Assembly (NCBI GenBank): GCA_020137815.1
Contig: CM035350.1
Coordinates: 2,098,328-2,162,327, forward strand
Source: Hormiphora californensis
Lineage: Eukaryota > Ctenophora > Tentaculata > Cydippida > Pleurobrachiidae
Length of the DNA: 64,000 bases
Direction: 5' to 3'
Shown here piece after piece: positions 1 to 17,300 of this stretch (within the stretch, counting starts at the first letter, position 1; each line of letters begins with the position of its first letter). The notes beneath the pieces were generated by a model. It was not told where the DNA came from. It ran no database searches and saw only the letters and a program-made list of their open reading frames with translations. A program made the translations under genes and the position numbers.

Positions 1-6445
<6,445 letters not shown>

Positions 6446-7374
6446 CCTACAACTAAGAAATAGTGGCTAATGTTAATTAGAAGATACAACAAATAATTAG
6501 AGAGGTTGATGTCCATTTAAAAAACTGTCCTCCGCTCTTTTTGTGATATCTCCGGATCCTGATAATGTAGCTACATGTAGAGACTACATCCCGAGTGCAT
6601 TGGAGAGGCCTTAACATATTCTCTTTCTAATGCACCCAGGATGAAGTCCTTACCTCAGTCTACATACTACCTTATACTATGTAACCAGGGATATCGCAGA
6701 TAGTTTCCTGATAAAGCCGTAAGGCGAAAGCTTGCACAAATCAACATTTGTCCCGAATATTTCTCAGCGGCCACCCTTCCCCGGTCCCCCACTAGATCCC
6801 TAGAAAATATATTCATTAATTTACACGCTAACTACCCACACGCACTAGGTCGCCATTAGTCGTTACGATCTGGCTGTCCAAAGGCCTGTTTACAGGTGCG
6901 TCACGCACCGTGCATGATGCCCAAAAAAGGACCCTGGACAGAATAGACTCTAACCACCAAACCCGAAACCGGCAAACCACTCAACGGTTTTGGCTAATTC
7001 AAAGTTTATCTGATGGGGAATCTCAAGCCCTAACCTCAACCCAGCAGAAACCCTACTTTAGTTCGAACCCTACTTTAGTTCTAACTCTGAACGGTGAGTG
7101 TGACACTCAAAACAGCCAGAATTTACAAGGCTGAGAGGCTTAGAGCTTCAGCAGTTACCCTAAAGACAGAGCGCGCGGATTACAAGAGATGTTCTGAGCT
7201 GTGATTGGTAGGCTTGAATGTGCATGACTTGAACATTTCCGAGGACCCTCATTATTTTCAGTTTTGGCAAACGCTGGCTGCTGGGATAAGGCGGCGCTTT
7301 TCAATTTTCAGTTTGGAAATTTTGAAAATCTGAACAGATTTTCGTCAAGAGCTGTACTGATTTTCATGAAACTT
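6446..7374. other. Intergenic, no gene seen
   Basis: Upstream region of PDIA4. It contains an imperfect hairpin near 6580-6650, in which GACTACATCCCGAGTGCATT pairs with AATGCACCCAGGATGAAGTC, and AT-rich sequence. No convincing coding exon or RNA gene was found. Confidence 0.5.
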
Positions 7375-7495
7375 CATTTATTAAAATCGAACGCGCGCAG
7401 CTGCGCGGCGCTATTTTGTGTTTTGCGCGTGACAAATTTTCCAAATTTTGACGCCGCGCGTCCAGTTTAAAAAATATCCGAGCCGCGGCATTTTT
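7375..7495. repeat. Left copy of ~120 bp flank repeat around the LTR element
   Basis: A block starting CATTTATTAAAATCGAACGC and ending near GAGCCGCGGC recurs in the same orientation at about 13705-13822, just right of the second long direct repeat. It is far too long for an integrase target duplication, so it points to recombination, a tandem arrangement, or an assembly join. Confidence 0.8.
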
Positions 7496-7542
7496 GGCCA
7501 GCGTTAAAATCTGGGTGTTTTGGGAGTGCTTACAAACGGTTT

Positions 7543-7582
7543 TTTAGGGTTAGGGCAAAAGTAGGGTTAGGGTTAGGGTGTA
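7543..7582 (+). repeat. Interstitial telomere-like TTAGGG run
   Basis: Degenerate TTAGGG units close to the left end of the long repeat; the same run recurs at about 11885-11922. Related CCCTAA runs lie at 45979-46018 near the end of another repeat. These are transposon-borne rather than a chromosome end. Confidence 0.8.
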
Positions 7583-7954
7583 GGATCAAAAGATCACATC
7601 GTATCTTAGTTAGCTGACATTGGTTGCATCGGACCGTGACCGAACATCGGGAACAATTAGTTAAATCGATTAGTTAATCGATTGGATAATTGTCAGGTCC
7701 GGTGTAAGCATGTCATGTAGAAACCTAGAGATAGAAGTCAGCTGTGACTCAAGAGTTGTGGTTCCAATGATCACATTTATGTGAACATTTGAGGCGATAG
7801 CTCAGAGAGATAACTCGCCGAAATGATCACACTAAACCGCTCGTGTTGGTGGAGCTTTAGTCACCAATCAGGTCATTAGTGTGAACCCAGCACGAGACGG
7901 AGCAGTATAAATACACCAGTCATTTGAGAGACAAACAACACACACACATATCTA

Positions 7955-8831
7955 ACGTGTTGGGCAAAAAAAATGTCCCCCCTAGACTAGCATAGTTCCA
8001 GATATCGTAGAGCTCTAAAATTTTACACAGTTACTCTATGGGACAAATAAATAAGTTCCACAAAATTTCAGACTTTTAGCTCAAAGTTCATTTTTTTGAT
8101 CGGAATGAACATTGTTATTCATTCCAAAAAACATGATTTTTCGGTCCAGAAGCCAAGCAATTGTCTTTGGCTCTCGATTTTCTTTCAAATGCGACCAAGA
8201 AAAGCCAAAACGGACAACCACATGGCACACAGTGGTCATGTTTCTGACAGTTAGCCAGGTCATGTGATCCCAACCGAATCGTGAGTTGCTAATCAGGCTT
8301 AGTGGGGAAGAATCACGTATCACAGTCGCTAATGAGGGATGTGTATCGAAAAAGCGACATGTGATTCGGCATCACTTGGGTAAAGAGGCCACTTGTTAAT
8401 GAGCTTCGGATCTCATGACCAATAGTCATCGTCATCCCTCATTAGCAGCTGTGATACGTGATTCTCCACCACTAAGCATGATTAGCAATTCTGAATAAAT
8501 TACACGATTCGGTGGGGATCACATGACGTGACTAACTGTCAGAAACATGACCACTGTGTGCCTTGTGGTTGTCCGTTTTGGCTTTTCTTGGTCGCATTTG
8601 AAAGAAAATCGAGAGCCAAAGACAATTGCTTGGCTTCTGGACCGAAAAATCATGTTTTTTGGAATGAATAACAATGTTCATTCCGATCAAAAAAATGAAC
8701 TTTGAGCTAAAAGTCTGAAATTTTGTGGAACTTATTTATTTGTCCCATAGAGTAACTGTGCAAAATTTTAGAGCTCTACGATATCTGGAACTATGCTAGT
8801 CTAGGGGGGACATTTTTTTTGCCCAACACGT
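7955..8831. mobile_element. Foldback DNA transposon with ~390 bp arms, copy inside LTR 1
   Basis: The arms (about 7955-8343 and 8433-8831) are near-perfect reverse complements. The outer ends read ACGTGTTGGGCAAAAAAAAT and its complement, and each end abuts a TA dinucleotide (7953-7954 and 8832-8833), which suits a Tc1/mariner-type target duplication. There is no transposase frame. It sits at the same place as the copy at 12299-13165, so it was in the LTR before the two copies formed. Confidence 0.85.
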
Positions 8832-9105
8832 TATATACAGTTATTGACTTCGTGATTTGGAACGAGAATTGCTATTTGTACATTTGTCTAACACATTACT
8901 TGATACAACTCCCAAACTCTTTGTATCTATTACGACTACTACTACAGCCGAACAGCAAAGCAGCAGACAGAGACAAGGTACGCCACTGATCACCAGCCAC
9001 TAACATTCACCACGATCACACTCATAACACAAACGATAGCGGACACAACATTGGTGCTGTGACCAAAAGGCAAGACAAGACAAGACTCGTCGAGACAGAG
9101 ACTAC

Positions 9106-9966
9106 ATGACAGGCAGTCCAACCAGCTCACTAAAGTTACTTTTCGACTCACAATCAGACACAGGAACAGAATCTACAGAATCTTTAGCGAAAAAAGGAGC
9201 AAAACCCTCCAGGCGAACGAGTGATCTGCTGAAAGAGGAGAAGGGATTGGTAATCCTACCGGCACAGCCAAGAGTAAGCCCGCCAATAAAAAGGAGGGAA
9301 AACAAAACAGATACACGCAGAGGAGAACAAGGAAATGGGAGACATATAGACAAGAAACAGGCAGAATGCTACCGATGTGGCAACATAGGACACTTTGCAA
9401 GAGAATGTTCCACACCACAAACAAAACCACCATCACCATGCCGAAAGTGCGGAGGGTGGCATTGGACAAACGAGTGTAGAAGCTCACAGAAAAGACAGGA
9501 AGAATATCAGAAAAAACGAAACAACAGGAAGTCGTATAACAACAGACAGAATTCCAACGGTAACCGAAACAGCTACCGAAACAACTGCCAACCTCAAAAC
9601 AACGACAAGAGGAAATCGTTTAACCAAGGGTCTCGGAATTACCGAAACAACCAGGGCCATCAAGACAACAGGAATGGTCCCGACAATTACCAAAACAGAG
9701 GGGGAAGGAACAACAACCAGTCCAGACACCTCAATACACAACAGGGTCTGGATAATCAGCAAAGAGGGTCCAGAGACCAACAATGGGTGTACACAGTTCG
9801 GGAAAATCCACAAGATGAGATAGAACAGATTACAAATCAGTTGAGAGTGATGCCATTGACTGATAACAACAGGGTTCGGAGAAACGACAAAAATTACGAG
9901 GTGGCTGAATCGTCCCAGGAATACAATACAACATTCATATCAAGCTTGTTAGGGGATTTAAACTAG
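9106..9966 (+). CDS. Gag-like protein of a Ty3/gypsy-like retroelement (nucleocapsid)
   Basis: Open frame of 286 residues starting at ATG 9106. It has two zinc knuckles: CYRCGNIGHFAREC (about residues 89-102, CX2CX4HX4C), then CRKCGGWHWTNEC (about 110-122, with spacing compatible with a knuckle). A long Asn/Arg/Gln-rich basic tail follows, as expected for RNA binding. No capsid-like helical region precedes the knuckles, so either the capsid lies elsewhere or the frame is truncated. The aspartic protease frame follows. Confidence 0.8.
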   Translation: MTGSPTSSLKLLFDSQSDTGTESTESLAKKGAKPSRRTSDLLKEEKGLVILPAQPRVSPPIKRRENKTDTRRGEQGNGRHIDKKQAECYRCGNIGHFARECSTPQTKPPSPCRKCGGWHWTNECRSSQKRQEEYQKKRNNRKSYNNRQNSNGNRNSYRNNCQPQNNDKRKSFNQGSRNYRNNQGHQDNRNGPDNYQNRGGRNNNQSRHLNTQQGLDNQQRGSRDQQWVYTVRENPQDEIEQITNQLRVMPLTDNNRVRRNDKNYEVAESSQEYNTTFISSLLGDLN

Positions 9967-10259
9967 GTCAGCCCCGACAGACAGTCGAGGCAGACGGGGC
10001 AAACGGAACAGAGAGTATCGTAGCCCCCGAGAACAAAATACTCTCAATCAAAGGAGACCAAGGGACATCACTGTTTGCGATAGGAGAATTGAAGGGAAAT
10101 TCAGTCAAGTTCCTCATTGACAGTGGTGCCGTGTTAAATTGTATATCTACCAAACTACTACAAGCCCTGAACTTTAAACAAAAATTATGCACTGCAGAAC
10201 AGTTGATGGGAGCAGGTGGACAGAACTTGCGAGTTCAAGGGAGGTACCTTTCACACTAG
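9967..10259 (+). pseudogene. Retroelement aspartic protease remnant
   Basis: Just after the gag stop, a frame encodes a hydrophobic strand followed by LIDSGA, a retropepsin active-site form (D-S/T-G-A). This is followed by a region with an Ile-Ser-Thr motif typical of the flap side. The frame ends at a stop at 10257-10259, and homologous coding continues in another frame (10290 on), where a second hydrophobic LILGSNFLIG motif closes the fold. A frameshift therefore splits protease from the rest of pol. Confidence 0.75.
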
Positions 10260-10289
10260 GTAACACTAAAATTCAGTGCCGAGTTCGTA

Positions 10290-11539
10290 GTGATTGACGA
10301 ACTGATCCTACCCCTCATTCTTGGATCCAATTTCCTCATCGGAAATAAGCTAACAATTGACTTTGAAGCACTACTGATGCGAAAAGGAAAGGACATCATC
10401 TCACTGAAAGTAAAGGAGGCACCAGACACCGTAATCCGGGTGAGGACTGACGATACAGTACGAATCAAGGGGGAACAGACGGTCAGTGCAGAGTGTAACG
10501 TGGTTCACGTTAACACGGGACAACTGACAGGTCAAAACGACGGATCGTACATGTACCAACCCAGTTCATTATTATGGCCAATAGACACCATAACACCATC
10601 ATGTGCAGTTGATGTAGACGACGGGAAATTGACGGTGGATTTCAGTAGCACAGAACAAGGTGTAGAGTACTATTTTCCGAAAGGGACAGTACTGGGACAC
10701 CTGACAAGTGTAAACCGAGCAACACAAAACATACAGCAACCCCTAACAATCAACCAGAAAAGAGACAAGGTGCTATCTGAACTCAAGATACAAGAGGAAG
10801 GACAGATAACAGAGTTAACAAAGTTGGTAACAGAGTTCCTTGACGTATTTGTAGCACATAAGTACGACATAGGGGACACCGACATACTAGAAGCGGAAAT
10901 AACACTAACTGACGACAGGTCCATCGCACTTCCACCAAGGAGGATACCAGTAAAATTACTACCCAAAGTAAGGGAGGAAATACAAGCACTACTGGATATC
11001 GGGGTAACACAACCATCCCAATCACCATTCAGTACGCCAACAGTAATTGTGCAAAAGAAGGGCACAAGTGAAGTTCGTATCTGTACGGATTACAGGGAAC
11101 TGAATAAGAAAACAGAGTCTTTTACATCCAGTATCCCATCACCAGACGTCATTGTGGCTCAAGTTGGGGGAAAAGAGTATTACACCTCACTAAAGGGTAC
11201 ATGAGTCTTAGAATTAAGGATTCAGACAAATATAAGACAGCGTGGAATGTCCCGAGAACCGGAATTTTCGAACAAAACAGACTCGGGTTCGGACTCAAAA
11301 ACACACCCAGCTACTTCTGCCAAGCACTAACAATGATTTTTCGACACTTACCGGGCAACATACAAGTGTACCTCGACGTCATTCTGGTGGGCACAAACAC
11401 CATCGACGAGATGATACACGACATGAGGACCATCTTCGAATGCCTTCGACAAGGCGGATTGAAAATATCTCCGACGAAATGTTCGACCATCACTCAGAGA
11501 GAAATTACTATGCGCCTGGCTAAGTTAGGACGGAAATGA
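10290..11539 (+). pseudogene. Retroelement reverse transcriptase, frameshifted and truncated
   Basis: Frame 10290-11204 runs from the protease C-terminus into the RT fingers (conserved pattern around RICTDYRELNK). Coding then continues in a different frame at 11201-11539 with the RT palm (around GLKNTPSYFCQAL). The catalytic box reads YLDV rather than YxDD, so the polymerase site is altered as well as interrupted. RNase H and integrase were not found before the second LTR at 11841. The element is defective. Confidence 0.85.
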
Positions 11540-11840
11540 AGATAAGAAATAAGCTTGGTGCGTTTTGAGCTTTAAGATCCCTATTACGAATCCTCAAGTG
11601 CAAGGAGCAATCAAAGACATCTCAGCTACCCCCAGAATAGCCAATATAAACCGAGTAACCAGAAACAGAGAAAACACAAAAAAAATTGGCAAGAATGTTG
11701 AAGACAGGTGCAGTACAGTACAACATGAAGACGATAGAGAAATTTTGCAGTATTGATCGCAACCCAGAGATCAACCCAAGTCCAAACCAAGAGGGGACCA
11801 CCATGATACATACAGTGACTGTAGTCTGAACTCCTTACGT

Positions 11841-13702
11841 GCCAGCGTTAAAATCTGGGTGTTTTGGGAGTGCTTACAAACGGTATTTTAGGGTTAGGGC
11901 AAAAGTAGGGTTAGGGTTAGGGTGTAGGATCAAAAAGATCACTCGTATCTTAGTTAGCTGACATTGGTTTGCATCGGACCGTGACCGAACATCGGGAACA
12001 ATTAGTTAAATCGATTAGTTAATCGATTGGATAATTGTCAGTTCCGGTGTAAGCATGTCATGTAGAAACCTAGAGATAGAAGTCAGCTGTGACTCAAGAG
12101 TTGTGGTTCCAATGATCACATTTATGTGAACATTTGAGGCGATAGCTCAGAGAGATAACTCGCCGAAATGATCACACTAAACCGCTCGTGTTGGTGGAGC
12201 TTTAGTCACCAATCAGGTCATTAGTGTGAACCCAGCACGAGACGGAGCAGTAAAATACACCAGTCATTTGAGAGACAAACAACACACACACATATCTAAC
12301 GTTTGGGCAAAAAAAATGTCCCCCTAGACTAGCATAGTTCCAGATATCGTAGAGCTCTAAAATTTTACACAGTTACTCTATGGGACAAATAAATAAGTTC
12401 CACAAATATTCAGACTTTTAGCTCAAAGTTCATTTTTTTGATCGGAATGAACATTGTTTTCATTCCAAAAAACATGATTTTTCGGTCCAGAAGCCAAGCA
12501 ATTGTCTTTGGCTCTCGATTTTCTTTCAAATGCGACCAAGAAAAGCCAAAACGGACAACCCCATGGCACACAGTGGTCATGTTTCTGACAGTTAGCCAGG
12601 TCATGTGATCCCACCGAATCGTGAGTTGCTAATCAGGCTTAGTGGGGAAGAATCACGTATCACAGTCGCTAATGAGGAATGTGTATCGAAAAAGAGCGAC
12701 ATGTGATTCGGCATCACTTGGGTAAAGAGCCACTTGTTAATGAGCTTCGGATCTCATGACCAATAGTCATCGTCATCCCTCATTAGCAGCTGTGATACGT
12801 GATTCTCCACCACTAAGCATGATTAGCAATTCTGAATAAATTACACATTCGGTGGGGATCACATGACGTGACTAACTGTCAGAAACATGACCACTGTGTG
12901 CCTTGTGGTTGTCCGTTTTGGCTTTTCTTGGTCGCATTTGAAAGAAAATCGAGAGCCAAAGCCAATTGCTTGGCTTCTGGACCGAAAAATCATGTTTTTG
13001 GAATGAATAACAGGTTCATTCCGATCAAAAAATGAACTTTGAGCTAAAAGTCTGAAATTTTGTGGAACTTATTTATTTGCCCATAGGTAACTGTGCAAAA
13101 TTTTAGAGCTCTACGATATCTGGAACTATGCTAGTCTAGGGGGGACATTTTTTTGCCCAACACGTTATATACAGTTATTACTTCGTGATTTGGAACGAGA
13201 ATTGCTATTTGTACATTTGTCTAACACATTACTTGATACAACTCCCAAACTCTTTGTTCTATTACGACTACTACTACAGCCGAACAGCAAAGCAGCAGAC
13301 AGAGACAAGGTACGCCACTGATCACCAGCCACTAACATTCACCACGATCACACTCATAACACAAACGATAGCGGACACAACATTGGTGCTGTGACAAAAG
13401 GCAGACAAGACAAGACTCGTCGAGACAGAGACTACATGACAGGCAGTCCAACCAGCTCATAAAGTTACTTTTCGACTCACAATCAGACACAGGAACAGAA
13501 TCTACAGAATCTTTAGCGAAAAAGGAGCAAAACCCTCCAGGCGAACGAGTGATCTGCTGAAAGAGAGAAGGGATTGGTAATCCTACCGGCACAGCCAAGA
13601 GTAAGCCCGCCAATAAAAAGGAGGGAAAACAAAACAGATACACGCAGAGGAGAACAAGGAAATGGGAGACATATAGACAGAAACAGCAGAATGCTACCGA
13701 TG
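11841..13702 (+). repeat. Long direct repeat 2: shared LTR plus truncated leader and gag
   Basis: Second copy of 7497-9378. It runs past the LTR end (about 13384) through the leader and into the gag start, then stops abruptly within the first zinc-knuckle codons near 13700, next to the flank repeat. This gives LTR-gag-pol-LTR-gag', as in tandem LTR elements sharing a central LTR. Many differences from copy 1 are single-base losses, often in homopolymers. Confidence 0.8.
12299..13165. mobile_element. Foldback DNA transposon, copy inside LTR 2
   Basis: Same element and position as 7955-8831, with TA at 12297-12298 and 13166-13167. The left tip has lost two bases (AACGTTTGGGC against AACGTGTTGGGC). 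Confidence 0.85.
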
Positions 13703-13704
13703 TT

Positions 13705-14388
13705 GCATTTATTAAAATCGAACGCGCGGAGCTGCGCGGCGCTATTTTGTGTTTTGCGCGTGACAAATTTTCCAAATTTTGACGCCGCGCGTCCAGTTTA
13801 AAAAATATCCGAGCCGCGGCCGGGCATTTTTGTGACTTTTTTATCACCCTTTTTTATCACACGGTCTTCACAATTTTTGGACGTTTTTGACCGTTACTCA
13901 GTCATTTCTTGATCAACTTGCAAAATATTGGGCTCATTGGAAGAGGGCATAGAGCTCTTTTAAATGAGCCCAAGAAAATGAAAATTGGCGCACGGCGCTA
14001 AATGTGCAGCGTTGTGACGAACACATGTTGGGTCATGGAAAGATTAGAAAAACGACACTCATATACAATTTGTGGTAGATAATTTTAGTACATAAAGTCG
14101 GATTTTTTGAAGTTGTCACCCCCCTTTTCGTGCGTGGAATGTTTTTGTGCGTCACATCACATGTGTCATGTTAACGTGTGGTGTGCACGTCAAAATTGAT
14201 AAATTTCACATGCGCGGTCATTTTGGGGTGACAACTTCAAAAAATCCGACTTTAGTACACAAATTTATTATATTTTTGTAAATAAATAAATTTTGTAAAG
14301 CTAACATGGATGAAATTACTCTTACTAAACAGCAATCCCATTTACCGAACTCACGACTCACGAGTTACTTTTTGATTCACAGTATAAA
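13705..14388. other. Right flank repeat, small MITE, no gene
   Basis: Positions 13705-13822 repeat the left flank block of 7375-7495. Further right, a 26-bp perfect inverted repeat (arms 14097-14122 and 14225-14250, ending GTCGGATTTTTTGAAGTTGT) bounds a ~154 bp MITE-like unit. The remainder is AT-rich and appears non-coding. Confidence 0.7.
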
Positions 14389-17300
14389 CTACTGACTGTA
14401 TTCCTCAACACTTTTTCTACTTTCACGACGTCCTTTCTTTCCCTGTAGCTCGACACTATCAGTTGGTGTGACATGACTGGATCCAAGGGCGCTGGTGAAG
14501 CTTTTCTTACATTTCTTTAGTATCCTAATCACGGAGTCGCTGTTGTAGATAATGGGGTTGAGGACACTATTGATTGGGATCAGGAAAATAGAACAGAACT
14601 CATAGTACTCATTCCCATCAAATATATCATTATAGTGCAAGAATGCCAGTATGATGAAGGGAATCCAGGTGGCGAAATCGGTGGCTATGATCAATGATAT
14701 CTTCCGCTGGAGCCGCCTCATTGATTTTCTGCTCTGTTTTGATTCCGAGGTTCCTGCATCTTTAGATGTTTGGTGTGTATGAGCAATGATAAGGGCGTAG
14801 CTGATGGTGATGATGATGAAACACACCAGGTTGCTGCTTAGTACGTAGACGGAGTACATATACTGGGGGTCTGTATTCTTTACAAAGTACTTGAAAAGAC
14901 AAACCCCACTGTTACCATAGAAACCAATGCTCTTCGATTTGGCACTATTATACCAGAGCGTTTGCTTATCACAGCTTGTGTAACCTGGATCTGGGTGATC
15001 AAAGATGAATGCTATGAGTCTCCTCCATTTATCCCAAGTCATCTCATCTCTGTTGAATCCGGAGCCAGCGAAATACGCAGCGAAACTGCTGTTCAGTTGA
15101 CTCTTTGATTTGCTGTCCGTGAATACGGGATTATCATCATAATACAGACCGTTCACGAAGTAGTCCTCAAATACACTGAGTATTGGGATCAGGCCTATTG
15201 CAATGGAGTAGGTGACTATTGTGACCACGGTGAGAGCAATGAGCAGTACCTTCTTCTTGCTCAGCGAGGAGAATATGAGCATTGTCTTGATGGAGATGAG
15301 CCTGAAGATTGATAACAATGTCATGGAGAGGAGAGATAGCTGGTTGCCAAATGTACTAACAACTCCTATGAATCCACAGACTTCGCTGGAGAGCCATTCT
15401 AGCCTTTCCTCGCAGTACTTCATCCCATAATACTGGTCATAAGAGAACACCAGCATCATATAGATTCCCACGGAGAAGTCTCCTAGAGCGATTAGTGCCA
15501 CAAGAACGTCGTTTGTCAGAAGGCCGAATGAAATGTCCTCTTTTGTCAAAAGCATCTTGAAAAACATTATCAGGGATGCAAAGTTCACGATAAGAGAGAA
15601 GGAAGCGATAGTGATTGCGATGATCCTATAGACAGGCTTGGTTATCATGTGCCATACCACTTTACTGTTAGAGCAAATACTTCTGCATTCGTCACTTTTG
15701 TCCGCACAGTCGAACACATTGTCACACACTTCAGTATACTTAAAAGATGTCTCATCCTCTGTGTTAGCCGTACTCGAGCAGAAGTAACGATTATGACAAT
15801 CATTTTCGTCCGAGTCATCACCACAGTCGTTCATGTAGTCGCACACCTTGCTTGATGCAATTTTCTTCTTGTTCGTGCAAGTGAATATCGTGTCAGTAGT
15901 ACTATTGTCAGCATTGTAGACCAAGGAGCCGATCCCAGCTGATGAGTTGAGAGTGTACACTGTGGAGTATCCACTCAGACCATCCATTGCAGTACCTAGA
16001 CTTTCGGCGTAGTTCGTCCTGTAACAGAGTCCGGCAGTAGACGCAAGTGCATACGCCTCGCCTGCTATGGTTTCACACCGAAAATAGGTAGAATCATAAT
16101 GAAGGTACTTGGTTAGACCGTAGCCAAGTTCTACAGAGACCACGGTACAAGATGGACTTGCCATCACGCCAGGTAGACACGGTTCTGCAAAGACATGAGT
16201 GTTCAGCGACAGAGACCCATCGAGCCTCTCCTGAACTAGAAGTAGAACTACAAGTGCTCTCCTCTTGGATCAAGAAAACCTGAGTTTACCTTAGGGCAAT
16301 CTACATAACCATCACAAAACTTGTCTGATTGGATGGTGTAGTAGATTTGATCCTCACCCCAGGGGCACCTGTACATGGTGTAGTACTGCTCTATATCTTC
16401 ATGGATAGTGTTGATGTACCGGTAATAGTTAGTAGTAACATCATCTATGATAAGACAGTCCTCATCTTCCCCCTCATCACACACCTTCTCCAGGTCACAT
16501 TCCAATGTCACGTCTATGGATGTACTGTAGCCGTTTACCGAACAGTACAGGTTTGTTTTAGCAGTGTGGTCGTCAGTGCAGTTCACCCACGTCTTCCACG
16601 TTTCGTCACAATACACGTTGGTGTCGGTATAGTTGAACCCGTCGCACAGTTGAAACGTATAGATGGTATTGCTGAAAAAGATGATAATTGTTTACAAACT
16701 GGATATTGTTAGTCTTAGTAGCAAAGAGTTGTTACCTGGCATTGTTAAGGGTGCAGGTGATTGCCTCATACTTCTGGGTACATAATGTATTTGGAAGAGT
16801 TACTGAAGAGTCTGTGTTGGAGCAAATCAAATCGGAGAAACAGTAGTTTTTAGGAGGGATCCATTTGGTAATATCATTCCTGGAAAGTGGAAGGGGGTGC
16901 CATATGATCACAGGTTTGAACTTCAAATTGAAGGGGATTTAATCATTGTTAGAAGTTAGTAGCTAGTTTGTTACTAAGCTTATAAGATTAGTTTATTCTA
17001 TCAATATTGGTCTGTAATTAGTTACTAATTATTTATACTAATTACTAGTTACTACTTACCTGCTGGAGGAAGAAGTCTCCACACAGAAGTCTTGGTACTC
17101 GCTTGTGCTGAGAGTTGTGCAGTTATATTCATCTTCATAGTTGTAGAAGGTCATGTTGTTGGCTGTTGTGGTGGATTTGAGGCAATTTGCCTCGTTATTA
17201 CATTGTTTTGATTTAGCAATGGTCGTCTTATAGATGTCTTCGCAGGTGAACGTCTCCCCACTACTCACAAAACCTTCACTGTTGCAGTTATGTTCATCAG

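Larger units (their letters stand above)
7497..9378 (+). repeat. Long direct repeat 1: 5' LTR plus leader and start of gag
   Basis: Matches 11841-13702 almost base for base. Both begin GCCAGCGTTAAAATCTGGGTG, carry telomere-like TTAGGG runs 40-80 bp in, include an ~870 bp foldback element, and continue through a primer-binding-like TTGGTGCTGTGACC (about 9049) into the gag-like frame. The true LTR probably ends at about 9048, just before that site; the rest of the identity is leader plus gag. The second copy has many single-base losses relative to this one. Confidence 0.8.

Noticed and set aside
7543-7582. Chromosome end or telomere
   Set aside because: The TTAGGG run is short, degenerate, duplicated within the LTR repeat, and flanked by genes on both sides.
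9484-9813. Minus-strand hydrophobic frame
   Set aside because: It is the shadow of the Asn/Arg-rich gag tail; low-complexity complement gives apparent membrane segments.
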